Origin: Ruegeria aquimaris
Lineage (GTDB): Bacteria; Pseudomonadota; Alphaproteobacteria; Rhodobacterales; Rhodobacteraceae
Length of the DNA: 64,000 nucleotides
Direction: 5' to 3'
NCBI RefSeq assembly: GCF_025751555.1
Contig: NZ_JAOWLB010000006.1
Location: 124,001 to 188,000, forward strand
Below are positions 34,126 to 44,843 of the stretch, one piece after another; positions within the stretch are counted from its first letter, which is position 1, and each line of letters begins with the position of its first letter. The notes beneath the pieces were generated by a model, which ran no database searches, was not told the DNA's origin, and saw nothing but the letters and a program-made list of their open reading frames with translations. Made by a program: the position numbers and the translations under genes.

Positions 34126-34340
34126 ATCATCCGGCGGGCATCGCCCGGGCTTTCCCCCGGCCACAGGCCCTCCCGCCCGGCGCCAACCATGCCAAATGCA
34201 TGGCCGCGCCCGTTGGGCATGGCATCGCGCTGGCGCGCGATGCCGCAGCCGGCAGAGCCGGCTGCCCGGCCCAAGGCCGCAAGGGGAGCTGCCCGCAGGG
34301 CAGGCACCCGCGGGCGCGGGAGCGCGCCCTGCCCCGATAA
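34126..34340. repeat. Tandem repeat copy A (non-coding part)
   Basis: About 215 bases that recur at an exact offset of 420 bases with roughly four mismatches. The sequence is GC-rich with several internal dyads (CCGGCAGAGCCGG; GGGCGCGG...GCGCGCCC). It lies downstream of the mcm remnant, exactly as copy B lies downstream of the real mcm stop. No gene is seen in it, although open frames run through because of its composition. Confidence 0.92.
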
Positions 34341-34342
34341 CC

Positions 34343-34476
34343 TGAGCGGTGCACCAGTTTCAGGATATCGCGCGCCGCCTTGGGGTCGTTGGTCCCGGGG
34401 CCAAAGGTGGCCTTGACGCCCTTGTCATAGAGGAAGTGGCAATCCTCCTTCAGGATCACGCCGCACAGATTAGGAC
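34343..34476 (-). pseudogene. Remnant of a methylmalonyl-CoA mutase-like C-terminus
   Basis: The leftward translation contains [37 protein letters not shown], matching the last 40 residues of the intact mutase ([39 protein letters not shown]). The stop has been changed (TGA to TCA), so the frame reads on. There is no start or upstream domain. Nucleotide identity to the intact gene is about 80% here, far lower than in the adjoining non-coding repeat. It is a decayed fragment of a duplicate or paralogue. Confidence 0.88.
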
Positions 34477-34545
34477 AAAGCTTGTCGCTCCGGCTGCTTT
34501 GACCACCGCGCTGGCGCTTTGCCACGGCCCGTCCGACCACCTGCA

Positions 34546-34760
34546 ATCATCCGGCGGGCATCGCCCGGGCTTTCCCCCGGCCATAGGCCCTCCCGCCCGG
34601 CGCCAACCATGCCAAAGGCATGGCCGCGCCCGTTGGGCATGGCATCGCGCTGGCGCGCGATGCCGCAGCCGGCAGAGCCGGCTGCCCGGCCCAAGGCCGC
34701 CAGGGGGGCTGCCCGCAGGGCAGGCACCCGCGGGCGCGGGAGCGCGCCCTGCCCCGATAG
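34546..34760. repeat. Tandem repeat copy B (non-coding part)
   Basis: Second copy of the 215-base non-coding repeat, directly following the mcm stop. It may supply hairpins ending the mcm transcript: CCGGCAGAGCCGG and the CGCGGGAGCGCG dyad are present in both copies. The similarity also extends faintly to the right of each copy's far end (a shared GCGCTTTGCCA about 30 bases upstream). Confidence 0.9.
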
Positions 34761-34762
34761 CC

Positions 34763-36880
<2,118 letters not shown>

Positions 36881-37949
36881 TGCGTTTTCCTCTTGTCAAA
36901 TCGGGGGTTGGCGGGGTTTGCCCCGCCGTTTTCTTGTTCAGATCGTCGACCAGCCAGGCCAGGCCATCGGCCCCGGCGGCCAGCCACATCAGGTCGTCGG
37001 CATAGGCCTCGCGCAGGGCGGCGGCCTGATCCGGGGCGAACGGGGTCCAGCGCCCCTCGCCCTTGGGCAGTTGCGCCGCCAGAGCGGGGGGCAGCAGGCC
37101 GCGCAGCGCGGCCAGGTCCGGCGTGGGGTTCAGGCGCTCGCGGCTGTGTTCGCGCGGCGCCGGGCGGCCGGTGACGGTGGCCAGCTGCGCCTCGGGACGG
37201 CCTGCAAAGATCTCGAACGGCAAGACCCAGATGCGTGCGCCCGGCAGGGCGCAGGCGACATCGGTGATCACGTCGCGCCAGCCGCGCGGATTGCGTGCGA
37301 TCCAGTCCAGCGCCACCAGCGACGGCAGGCCGAAGCCGCGCGCCAGACCATAGCCCAGCGCCGAGGCCCACCAATGATCCTGTGACCGGATGTTGAGCAG
37401 CACGTCGGTGACCTGCCCGTCAAAGGCCTGGCCATAGCGCGCCAGCCGTTCGCCAGCCGAGGGGTAGAGCGCGGCCTGACGCAGGTTCTCGCGCATGGAA
37501 CCCAGCATGTTCTCTTCGCTGACCAAGAGCCGCCGGGTGCCCGAGAGCGCGCTGCGGGACAGGTTCAGGCGCACGCGTCCCACGGCGCGGCGGCGCGGGT
37601 CGCGGCCGGTGGCGATGGACGGTCCGGGCAGGATGCCGCGAAACAGGCCCGTGCGGGTACGGTGCGGTCCCCAGAATCCGGTGCCGTCGCGGGCCAGACG
37701 CTCGGCGTTCTGGCGCATGTAGTGCTGAAAGGTGGTGGTGGCGCAGCGGTGCGCGCCGAGATGCAGGATAACGTCCATGGCTTCGCCTTTCTGGCCGGCC
37801 ATGCGGGCCGGTCGCGGGTTGGGGAACGTGACGACAGTCATGCCGAACCCCTGACGAAGCGATTAACGTTAAACTTTTTGCGGCCCCTGCGCATCTGGAC
37901 AGTCGCAATCGCCCCGTCCACGTTTATATTGAACGGGACAGGAGACCGC

Positions 37950-38396
37950 ATGAAACGACTATTCGCCCTTGTTTTCCTTGCCTTACTTCCGGTGTCGGGT
38001 TGGGCCGCGGACGCCGCGCAGCCTGCCGAGCAGGACCTCATCCGGCCTGCCGGTGACAGCGATTTGAGCGAATTTTTATGGATAAAGCGGCCCATCGTCG
38101 TGTTTGCCGACACCGATGCGGATCCGCGGTTCCACCAGCAGATGGAAATGCTGCGCGACGGGCTGATGATGCTGGAGGAGCGCGATGTCGTGGTGCTGAC
38201 CGATACCGACCCGTCAGCGCGTGCACCATTACGGCAAAAACTGCGCCCGCGCGGCTTTGCTCTGGTGGTGCTCGACAAGGACGGCGGCGTCAAGCTGCGC
38301 AAGCCCACGCCCTGGAGCGTGCGCGAGCTGACCCGTACCATCGACAAGATGCCGACCCGCGAACAGGAAGTGCGCGAGCGGCGCGGGCTGAACTGA
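37950..38396 (+). CDS. DUF4174 family secreted protein
   Basis: A 148-residue protein with a clear signal peptide (MKRLFALVFLALLPVSGWAADA). The mature domain follows the thioredoxin-like DUF4174 pattern: KRPIVVFADTDADPRFHQQMEMLRD, EERDVVVLTDTDP, LRPRGFALVVLDKDGGVKLRKPTPWSVRELTRTIDKMPTREQE. It has no CxxC, so it is not a classical thiol oxidoreductase. A GGAG ribosome site lies before the ATG. It is divergent from the sulfotransferase-mcm pair. Function unknown. Confidence 0.85.
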   Translation: MKRLFALVFLALLPVSGWAADAAQPAEQDLIRPAGDSDLSEFLWIKRPIVVFADTDADPRFHQQMEMLRDGLMMLEERDVVVLTDTDPSARAPLRQKLRPRGFALVVLDKDGGVKLRKPTPWSVRELTRTIDKMPTREQEVRERRGLN

Positions 38397-38412
38397 GGCG
38401 CGCGGGCGGCCA

Positions 38413-38934
38413 TCACACGTCCCCCCGGGCAAAGAAGACTTGCCGCCGGTCCCGGTCGAGGATCACCAGTGCGTTGTTTTCCGGCGCAAAAACCAGCAAT
38501 GCGGCGGGCGATTGCAGGGCGCCCAGATAGGCCGATTTGGTGGCCTCGTCCATGCAGGCACGGGCGCTGAGGCCCGAGGAAAGGACACCCAGCCCCTTGG
38601 GCAGATCCGCCGACATCACCAACTGCGAGACCCGGTCGGGGGTCTCGCCCGCCAGCTCAAAGGCGACGACGATCTCTTTCGACAAAGCGGCCAGACCGTC
38701 ATGCAGGGTCGATACGGTGCGCACCTTGCCTTGGAGAAAATCAGCCTGCGTGGCGAAGACCCCGGCGGTGCATTCCAGCTTGGAGTCGAAATAGAGCGTA
38801 TCGCCCAGCGGCATCCAGCCGCCGAGTTGGGCACGCACCTCGGCCTCGCGGTCGAGCGCACAGGCCGCCAGCCCCAGAAGGGCCAGCGCGGCCAGTGGCC
38901 GGACACCGCGAGGATATGGGCGTGCCCCGAACAT
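38413..38934 (-). CDS. Hypothetical lipoprotein
   Basis: A 173-residue predicted lipoprotein with lipobox LGLAAC (Cys near residue 25). The mature part has LGGWMPLGDTLYFDSKLECTAGVFAT, and two further Cys that could pair (LECTAG and RACMDE). I do not recognise the family. It begins 4 bases after the pccA stop in the same direction and so is probably the downstream gene of the pccA transcript, although no link to propionate metabolism is visible. Confidence 0.75.
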   Translation of the reverse strand: MFGARPYPRGVRPLAALALLGLAACALDREAEVRAQLGGWMPLGDTLYFDSKLECTAGVFATQADFLQGKVRTVSTLHDGLAALSKEIVVAFELAGETPDRVSQLVMSADLPKGLGVLSSGLSARACMDEATKSAYLGALQSPAALLVFAPENNALVILDRDRRQVFFARGDV

Positions 38935-38938
38935 GGGG

Positions 38939-40984
38939 TTACTCGAACTCCATGATCACATCGTCAACAGCAAGGCTGTCGCCGGGGCCTGCGTTGATCT
39001 TGGCGACCACACCCTTTTTCTCGGCGCGCAGGATGTTTTCCATCTTCATCGCCTCGACGGTGCAGAGCGCCTGACCTTCCTGAACCTCCTGGCCCACTTC
39101 GACATCGACCTTCACGATCAGGCCGGGCATCGGGCAGAGCAGCAGTTTCGAGGTGTCGGGCGGCAGTTTCTCGGGCATGAGCTTGGCCAGCTCGGCCTGG
39201 CGCGGGGTGCGCACATGGACCTTGAGGTCGGCGCCCCGGGTGCGGATGCGGAAGCCGCCCGAGATCTTGCCCGCCTTGAGCACCAGAGGCGCGCCATCGA
39301 CGCTGAGCTTGGCCAGTTGGTCGCCCGGGGTCCAGTCGCTGGTGACCCGCATTGCGCCGCCGCCCTGAAAGGTGACGGTGGAGCCGTCATGGTCGGCGTC
39401 GATATGCACGGGGAAATCGCTGCCTTGCAGGCTGACCACCCATTCGGTGCCGACGCGGCGCTCGTGATTGTCCATCCGACCCGAGACACGGGTGCGCCGG
39501 ATCTCGGCCACGCGGTGCATCGCGGCGGCGGCAGCGGCCACGCGGCGCAGGTCGGTTTCAGGCAGCGTCACGCCTTCGAAGCCTTCGGGATATTCCTCGG
39601 CGATAAAGGCCGTGGTCATGTCGCCCGAGATGAATTTCGGGTGGTCCATCACCGCGCTGAGGAACGGCAGGTTGTGACCGATGCCTTCGACCTCGAAACT
39701 GTCGAGCGCGATGCGCATCGCCTCAATCGCGGCGGCACGGGTCGGTGCCCAGGTGCAGAGCTTGGCGATCATCGGGTCGTAGTACATCGAGATCTCGCCG
39801 CCTTCGTAGACGCCGGTATCGTTGCGCACCGCTGCCTCGCCCGTGGGCGCGTCCCCCTGCCATTTGCCATTGACCAGCATCGGACCGGCGGCGGTCTCCG
39901 CCGGGGGACGATAACGGGTCAGACGACCGATCGAGGGCAGGAAGCCGCGATAAGGATCCTCGGCGTAAAGCCGGTTCTCGATGGCCCAGCCGGTGAGTTT
40001 CACATCGTCCTGGGTGATGCTGAGCGGCTCGCCCGCCGCCACGCGGATCATCTGTTCCACCAGATCGACGCCGGTGATCAGCTCGGTCACCGGGTGTTCC
40101 ACCTGAAGGCGGGTGTTCATCTCGAGGAAGTAGAAGTTCTTCTGCCCGTCGACGATGAATTCCACGGTGCCCGCGCTGGCATAGCCCACGGCCTTGGCCA
40201 ATGCCACGGCCTGTTCGCCCATTGCGCGGCGGGTGGCCTCGTCGAGGAAGGGGCTGGGCGCCTCTTCGACGACCTTCTGGTTACGGCGCTGGATCGAGCA
40301 TTCCCGCTCGCCCAGATAGATGCCGTTGCCATGGCTGTCGCACAGCACCTGAATCTCGATATGGCGCGGCTGGGTGACGAATTTCTCGATGAAGATCCGG
40401 TCATCCCCAAAGGAGTTCGCCGCCTCGTTCTTGGAGCTCTGGAAGCCTTCGCGCGCCTCCTGATCGTTCCACGCGATCCGCATGCCCTTGCCGCCGCCCC
40501 CGGCGGAGGCCTTGATCATCACCGGGTAGCCGATCTCGTTCGAGATCTTCACTGCCTCGTCGGCATCGGCGATCAGGCCCATGTAGCCCGGAACGGTGGA
40601 CACGCCCGCCTCCTGGGCGATCTTCTTCGAGGTGATCTTGTCGCCCATCGCCTCGATGGCGCCCTTGGGGGGCCCGACAAAGATGACACCGGCGGCATCC
40701 AGCGCCTCGGCGAATTTCGAGTTCTCGGACAGGAAGCCATAGCCCGGATGCACCGCCTGGGCGCCGGTCGCCTTGATCGCCGCCATCACCTTGTCGATGA
40801 CGATATAGGACTGGTTGGCGGGCGGCGGGCCGATATGCACCGCCTCGTCGGCCATCTGCACATGCAGCGCCTGCTTGTCGGCATCCGAATAGATGGCGAC
40901 GGTGGAAATGCCCATCTTGCGCGCCGTCTTGATGACCCGGCAGGCAATTTCGCCCCGGTTGGCGATCAGGATCTTGTTGAACAT
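38939..40984 (-). CDS. pccA: Propionyl-CoA carboxylase, biotin-carrier/biotin-carboxylase (alpha) subunit
   Basis: A 681-residue alpha chain. The biotin-carboxylase domain starts MFNKILIANRGEIACRVIKTARKMGI and has the ATP-grasp Gly-rich loop KASAGGGGKGMRIAW near residue 165, FIEKFVTQPRHIEIQVLCDSHGN, and the catalytic FLEMNTRLQVEHPVTE near 290. A BT linker domain follows, then a C-terminal biotinyl domain with the biotin Lys in VEAMKMENIL near 650. With PccB it carboxylates propionyl-CoA to methylmalonyl-CoA. Upstream in-frame codons before the ATG are ignored. It is separated from pccB by about 4.5 kb of unrelated genes. Confidence 0.95.
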   Translation of the reverse strand: MFNKILIANRGEIACRVIKTARKMGISTVAIYSDADKQALHVQMADEAVHIGPPPANQSYIVIDKVMAAIKATGAQAVHPGYGFLSENSKFAEALDAAGVIFVGPPKGAIEAMGDKITSKKIAQEAGVSTVPGYMGLIADADEAVKISNEIGYPVMIKASAGGGGKGMRIAWNDQEAREGFQSSKNEAANSFGDDRIFIEKFVTQPRHIEIQVLCDSHGNGIYLGERECSIQRRNQKVVEEAPSPFLDEATRRAMGEQAVALAKAVGYASAGTVEFIVDGQKNFYFLEMNTRLQVEHPVTELITGVDLVEQMIRVAAGEPLSITQDDVKLTGWAIENRLYAEDPYRGFLPSIGRLTRYRPPAETAAGPMLVNGKWQGDAPTGEAAVRNDTGVYEGGEISMYYDPMIAKLCTWAPTRAAAIEAMRIALDSFEVEGIGHNLPFLSAVMDHPKFISGDMTTAFIAEEYPEGFEGVTLPETDLRRVAAAAAAMHRVAEIRRTRVSGRMDNHERRVGTEWVVSLQGSDFPVHIDADHDGSTVTFQGGGAMRVTSDWTPGDQLAKLSVDGAPLVLKAGKISGGFRIRTRGADLKVHVRTPRQAELAKLMPEKLPPDTSKLLLCPMPGLIVKVDVEVGQEVQEGQALCTVEAMKMENILRAEKKGVVAKINAGPGDSLAVDDVIMEFE

Positions 40985-41016
40985 GCGATGTCCTCTGTCT
41001 TGGGAAAGTCGGAACG

Positions 41017-41056
41017 CAAAACGCCGCCCCGGGCCATCAGGCCCGACACGGCGTTC
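41017..41056 (-). terminator. Terminator after the small lipoprotein gene
   Basis: A two-part stem: outer AACGCCG / CGGCGTT, inner GGGCC / GGCCC. It is followed leftward by TTTTGCG. It lies about 50 bases after the stop of the small lipoprotein gene and about 30 bases before the pccA start, separating the two transcripts. Confidence 0.7.
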
Positions 41057-41104
41057 CACGCGAATGCGGCCGGACCGTGTGCGGCCCGGGTGATGATTAC
41101 GGCA

Positions 41105-41308
41105 TCAGTTGCAGGTGTTTTGCACCTTGCAATAGAGAAGGTTGCCCGCGGCGCCGGCAGCGGCGCCCACGACCGGGTTGCCATCGAGGACAAGCGAGGT
41201 GAGCAAGCCCGCGCTACCGCCATAAAGCGCCTGTTCGGTCTGGGTTTCGCCACAAGCGGCAAGGCCCGCGCACAGCGCCAGGCCGACAATGAGTTTCGGT
41301 TTGTACAT
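41105..41308 (-). CDS. Small lipoprotein
   Basis: A 67-residue lipoprotein: signal MYKPKLIVGLALCAGLAAC with the lipidated Cys at 19. A short mature part, GETQTEQALYGGSAGLLTSLVLDGNPVVGAAAGAAGNLLYCKVQNTCN, is Gly/Ala-rich with two Cys. The second of two close ATG codons is preferred because AAGGATGG precedes it at proper spacing. Such Gly-zipper-like small lipoproteins are common in Rhodobacteraceae and are presumed outer-membrane components. Confidence 0.82.
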   Translation of the reverse strand: MYKPKLIVGLALCAGLAACGETQTEQALYGGSAGLLTSLVLDGNPVVGAAAGAAGNLLYCKVQNTCN

Positions 41309-41967
41309 CCTGCCCATCCTTCGGTTTGGTCCGAGTTTTCGGACCGATCCTCTACCCGCAGGACAGGCGCGCGCAAGTCAAAGAACCGTGCCACGACAGG
41401 GTGCGCAACTTGTTGCTTATGCTGGGGGATTTCCGCCGATCCGGGCCGAAACGAAACCGGGAAAAAGGCGAGCGGTTCGATACTTGGGGGATCGGACCGC
41501 CCGCTTAGGGAAGGGGTACGGAATAGTAGGTGTGCGACCGGCGCAGGCAGTTCAGAGCCGGTCACATCCCGCAGGCTGGCGCAAACGCGACGCGCCGCCA
41601 AGCCCCGGCGTGCAGGGTGCTGGAATTGAGCCGGAATCTGCCGGGCTTGCGCGGGCGCGGGCGGGAAGATGCCGACCGGACGCCCCGTGCGCACCCGCGC
41701 CGCGCTTGTCACATGGCCGTTACAGAGGGCAGACCGACTGACCCGGTCGCTGCGGTGGTAAACGGCCCTCTCACGGTGGATGCACGAGAAAGTGCCCGGC
41801 AAACCTTTGGTCACATCGGAGACGTATTCACACGGGCAAATCGCAACTCTCGACCGATCACCATCGCGGCAATTTTCGTTCACAGCCAATCGCTTGCTTG
41901 TCATTTGCCCGGAGTGCGGACGCGTGAAACCCAGACCCTCGCCACACACAAGAGGAGATGGGTAGAC
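41309..41967 (+). other. Long gene-free stretch upstream of the porin
   Basis: About 660 bases with no convincing gene. Rightward frames are open over most of it because of GC content but have no ribosome sites or recognisable protein. The last 30 bases hold the porin ribosome site (AGAGGAG). The region probably carries the porin promoter and a long regulated leader, but I see no known riboswitch or strong dyad in it. Confidence 0.5.
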
Positions 41968-43107
41968 ATGGTGAGGAGACTTGATGCAATTTCGGCGCTG
42001 GCGCTGATGGTGGGCCTGGGGGCCGCCGGAACGGCGATGGCCGGGGATGCCGGCAGCCAGGCCGAGCTGGACGCGCTGCGCGCCCGGGTCGAGGCGCTGG
42101 AAGCGGGCCGTTCCGCTGCTGCAAGCGGCGACCTGCATGTCGGGCGCACCGCGATCGACATTTACGGCTATGCCAAGGCGGATTTCTTTTACGATTTCGA
42201 CTTTGTTCAGGGCGACACCGCATTCGTGAACAATATCGGCGAACCGGCGAACGCCACCGACGGCACCTTTGGCGCCACGGTGCGGCAGTCGCGCCTGGGC
42301 ATCCGCACCAAGACCGAGACCGATATCGGCACCCTGGGCGGGCAGCTGGAATTCGACCTCTTCGCCTCGGGCGGTCGGTCGGAACTGCGGCTGCGCCATG
42401 CCAATATCCGCATCGGCGATCACTGGCTGGTCGGCCAGACCTGGACCAACTTCATGCCGATCAACCATTACCCGACCAGCGTCGAGTTCAACGGCCCGGT
42501 CGGCGTGAGTTTTGCCCGGGTGCCGCAGGTGCGTTACACCCATGCCTTCGGCAAGGCGGTGTTCAGCGCCTCGATCGAGGAAAACCGCTCTCCGTCGGAC
42601 GATCCGGTTATCACCGCCGCGCTGGAATACAATGACGATCTGTTCTCGGCCCGTATCGCAGGCCTGGTCGGCACCGTCATCTCGGGCGGAACCGATGTGG
42701 ACCAGACCGGTCTGACCCTGTCGGGCAATGTGCGCCCCTGGCATGGCGGCCTGTTCCAGGCCACCTTCGCCACCGGCGAGGCGCTGGGTCCGCTGCTGAT
42801 CGGCGGTGGTGCGGCGGCGGTTGGCGGTGTCGCCAACGATGTCGACGGCTACACGCTCGAATTCCGGCAGGACGTCGGCGAGAAGTGGAACTTCGGCATC
42901 GCCTACGGCAACGAGGAATACGACCTTCCCACAGTCACCGGCGCGCTCGATTTCGTCGAGCTCGAGACCATTCATGTCAACGCGTTCTACAAACCCACCG
43001 ACAACCTGACGTTGGGGGCCGAATACATCTTCGGCGAACGGACCACCTCGACGGGCGCCAGCTTTGAAGGCGACCGGGTTCAGCTTGCGGTACAGCTGAA
43101 CTTCTGA
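41968..43107 (+). CDS. Outer-membrane porin, DcaP-like
   Basis: A 379-residue beta-barrel protein. A signal peptide (ALMVGLGAAGTAMAGD) is followed by a short coiled-coil, SQAELDALRARVEALEAG (periplasmic trimerisation stretch). The barrel then starts IDIYGYAKADFFYDFD, continues ATVRQSRLGIRTKTETDIGTLGGQLEFDLF, RLRHANIRIGDHWLVGQTWTNFMP and VPQVRYTHAFGKAVFSASIE, and ends in a C-terminal Phe (VQLAVQLNF), the signal for barrel assembly. This is the pattern of the DcaP family, which takes up dicarboxylates and other small anions. The start is fixed by the signal peptide and AGAGGAG. Confidence 0.88.
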   Translation: MVRRLDAISALALMVGLGAAGTAMAGDAGSQAELDALRARVEALEAGRSAAASGDLHVGRTAIDIYGYAKADFFYDFDFVQGDTAFVNNIGEPANATDGTFGATVRQSRLGIRTKTETDIGTLGGQLEFDLFASGGRSELRLRHANIRIGDHWLVGQTWTNFMPINHYPTSVEFNGPVGVSFARVPQVRYTHAFGKAVFSASIEENRSPSDDPVITAALEYNDDLFSARIAGLVGTVISGGTDVDQTGLTLSGNVRPWHGGLFQATFATGEALGPLLIGGGAAAVGGVANDVDGYTLEFRQDVGEKWNFGIAYGNEEYDLPTVTGALDFVELETIHVNAFYKPTDNLTLGAEYIFGERTTSTGASFEGDRVQLAVQLNF

Positions 43108-43114
43108 GTGCGGC

Positions 43115-43148
43115 GGCACGCTCTGTTCTCCCTCGGGCAGAGCGTGCC
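43115..43148 (+). terminator. Hairpin after the porin gene
   Basis: An 11-bp perfect stem GGCACGCTCTG / CAGAGCGTGCC with a 12-base loop, starting 8 bases after the porin stop. There is no T-run, so it may act as a transcript 3'-end stabiliser as much as a terminator. It lies between convergent genes. Confidence 0.65.
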
Positions 43149-43190
43149 GGAACACCCCGGCGTGCGTCATATGTTCGCCGAACCGGACCA

Positions 43191-43544
43191 TCAATAACCG
43201 TCCCTGAACGCATCGGGGAAGGACAGGCGCGCCGCGGCGACGTCGATTACCAGAAGCGCCTCGTAGCTTGTCGGATCGAAGGGCTCTTCGACCGCCAGCA
43301 CCTCGCGCCCGAACAGCCAGCTGAGCCGCCCCGCATCAAGATTGCCGCGCTCGAAAGGCTGGTCGCCGAACTGCTCCCACAAGGCCTGCATGAACAGCTC
43401 GTCCGCGCGCCGGTCGACCGCCTTGCGATCGCGGTAGCGTTCGCGACGAATCAAGGGCGTCACGCCCTTGGGGTTGGCGCGGCGAATCGTGAACTGGAAA
43501 TCGGAGCCGGGCATACGGCTGGGAAAACCGCGGTGTTTCAGCAT
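43191..43544 (-). CDS. Conserved hypothetical protein
   Basis: A 117-residue soluble protein rich in charged residues (RRANPKGVTPLIRRERYRDRKAVDRRADELFMQALWEQFGDQPFERGNLDAGRLSWLFGREVLAVEEPFDPTSYEALLVID within residues 20-105). No signal peptide, no recognised domain. It is downstream of a small lipoprotein gene in the same direction (69 bases). Function unknown. Confidence 0.65.
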   Translation of the reverse strand: MLKHRGFPSRMPGSDFQFTIRRANPKGVTPLIRRERYRDRKAVDRRADELFMQALWEQFGDQPFERGNLDAGRLSWLFGREVLAVEEPFDPTSYEALLVIDVAAARLSFPDAFRDGY

Positions 43545-43613
43545 GGCGCGCCCTCCCGGACCGGGCGAACCACGGGGTGCGGAACCGGCCCGTAAGCCGA
43601 TCCCGCGGAAAGC

Positions 43614-43751
43614 TTACTTGTACTTGCCGGTAAAGGTCGGCTCGGTCGAGATGGGCTCGACGATGACGAACTCTTCTTTCGGCGAGTTGTCACACGCAGC
43701 CACGGCGCCGACAAAGGCGACCATAGCCACAAATTTGATGCATTTCGACAT
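43614..43751 (-). CDS. 45-residue lipoprotein
   Basis: Codes for a very small lipoprotein: signal MSKCIKFVAMVAFVGAVAAC with the lipobox Val-Ala-Ala-Cys at residue 20. The mature 26 residues are acidic (DNSPKEEFVIVEPISTEPTF) and end TGKYK. TAGGAG lies 6 bases before the ATG, an excellent ribosome site. The overlapping frames on this strand are shadows. Similar tiny lipoproteins ending in a conserved EPTFTGKYK-like tail are, as I recall, common in Rhodobacteraceae. Upstream, a CAGGAG/CTCCTG hairpin sits in the leader. Role unknown. Confidence 0.82.
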   Translation of the reverse strand: MSKCIKFVAMVAFVGAVAACDNSPKEEFVIVEPISTEPTFTGKYK

Positions 43752-43965
43752 CTGTTTCTCCTACTGACGTTACTGAAACCTACAGGAGTCGTTGCTCCTG
43801 ATTGCCTCACCCTTTCGGGGTTGGTTGCGCGTTGGCAACCGTGCCAGAGGATAGTTGAATTCGGGCCGGAAATACATCCGGAATAGGGTAAGTTCATGGC
43901 CTGTGACTCCAAAGTCGCAAAACTCCGCCGGTGTGAAGATTGACCCGCAACATGTTGTGGCATCG

Positions 43966-44448
43966 TCAAAACTCCTCCCAGATACAGCGAGAGTCCTGAA
44001 GGCGGTAGGCTTCAAAATATTGTGTGGCCCCTGGTTGCGAGGTGCCGAACTCGACCGGGCGGTCCGACATCGAGATCACCACCCGCGCGGGCGTGATGCC
44101 CCGGGTTTCGACATAGGGAACAGCCAGGATCTGGCACAGATGAGCCATGTCGATGGCGGCCACGTCATAGCCGATCTGGCCGGCCAGATCGCCGATCCTG
44201 GGGGCGAGGAAGCGGAACCGCACCCACAGTTCGCCCGGGTTGTCATCGAGCAGGACATCGGACAGTTCGACCGGCTGGCCCGAGGGTACCGGCAACAACG
44301 CCTGGGCGCGCACCGGCAGGGCAAAGGCGGCGAGTGCGGCCAGGACATATATGCAACCCCGACCCCACGCAAAGCGGGCTCCTCCGGTCGGGGTTGCTTG
44401 CGCGACGCGCTTGGCGTGCGCTGTTCCATGTCGGCTGGCGCGGATCAT
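43966..44448 (-). CDS. DUF6497-like exported protein
   Basis: A 160-residue protein: about 25 polar N-terminal residues, a hydrophobic segment (CIYVLAALAAFALPVRAQA) that is a signal peptide or anchor, then a soluble domain with VELSDVLLDDNPGELWVRFRFLAPRIG and CQILAVPYVETRGITPARVVISMSDRPVEFG, and a final Cys. This fits an acetolactate-synthase-unrelated family of Rhodobacteraceae proteins (DUF6497). The ATG overlaps the upstream cupin stop (ATGA), supporting coupling. Function unknown. Confidence 0.75.
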   Translation of the reverse strand: MIRASRHGTAHAKRVAQATPTGGARFAWGRGCIYVLAALAAFALPVRAQALLPVPSGQPVELSDVLLDDNPGELWVRFRFLAPRIGDLAGQIGYDVAAIDMAHLCQILAVPYVETRGITPARVVISMSDRPVEFGTSQPGATQYFEAYRLQDSRCIWEEF

Positions 44449-44843
44449 GGGGCTGATTCGTCCTTGGTGTCAAATTGAGCCGGAGAGATGATCTCGATCA
44501 GTTCCATGTCGTCGGAATGCCGGACCTCGCGGTGCCTGATCCCCGGCGGTTGCAATACGCAGGACCCGGCCCGCAGGATATGCTCGCCCTGGCCTTCGTA
44601 TTCGAAGACGACCCAGCCCTTGGTGACATAGACCATCTGGAAGTCGAGGTCATGACTGTGCCAGGCGCCGGGGCTTTCCATACCCGGCACCGCGCGGATC
44701 ACATGGGCGCCGAACTTGCCCTGGGTCGCGTCGTTTATGCCCAGGTCGCGGTATTCGAAGAAAGCGCGCAGCCCCTGCCCGACGAAGGCCGAATTGTCGG
44801 CATGGGAGACGGTGAAGGCCTGATTTTTCCAAAGCCGGGTCAT
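44445..44843 (-). CDS. Single-domain cupin protein
   Basis: A 132-residue cupin. Cupin motif 1 is WHSHDLDFQMVYVTKGWVVFEYEG near residues 61-84 (two His and a later acidic residue), and motif 2 is AGSCVLQPPGIRHREVRHSDD near residues 92-112, with one His in place. It probably binds a metal and a small molecule; no substrate can be named. It starts within the end of the GFA-family gene (4-base overlap) and overlaps the next gene by the same amount, so three genes form a tightly coupled set. Confidence 0.88.
   Translation of the reverse strand: MTRLWKNQAFTVSHADNSAFVGQGLRAFFEYRDLGINDATQGKFGAHVIRAVPGMESPGAWHSHDLDFQMVYVTKGWVVFEYEGQGEHILRAGSCVLQPPGIRHREVRHSDDMELIEIISPAQFDTKDESAP

Noticed and set aside
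34127-34546. 139-residue leftward open frame including the mcm remnant
   Set aside because: Only 40 residues match the mutase; the rest is read-through of a GC-rich repeat after a lost stop. Annotated as pseudogene instead.
37862-37871. TTAACGTTAA palindrome upstream of the sulfotransferase-mcm genes as a PccR site
   Set aside because: It lacks the TTTGCAAA octamer; a 10-base AT-rich palindrome is not enough to name a regulator.
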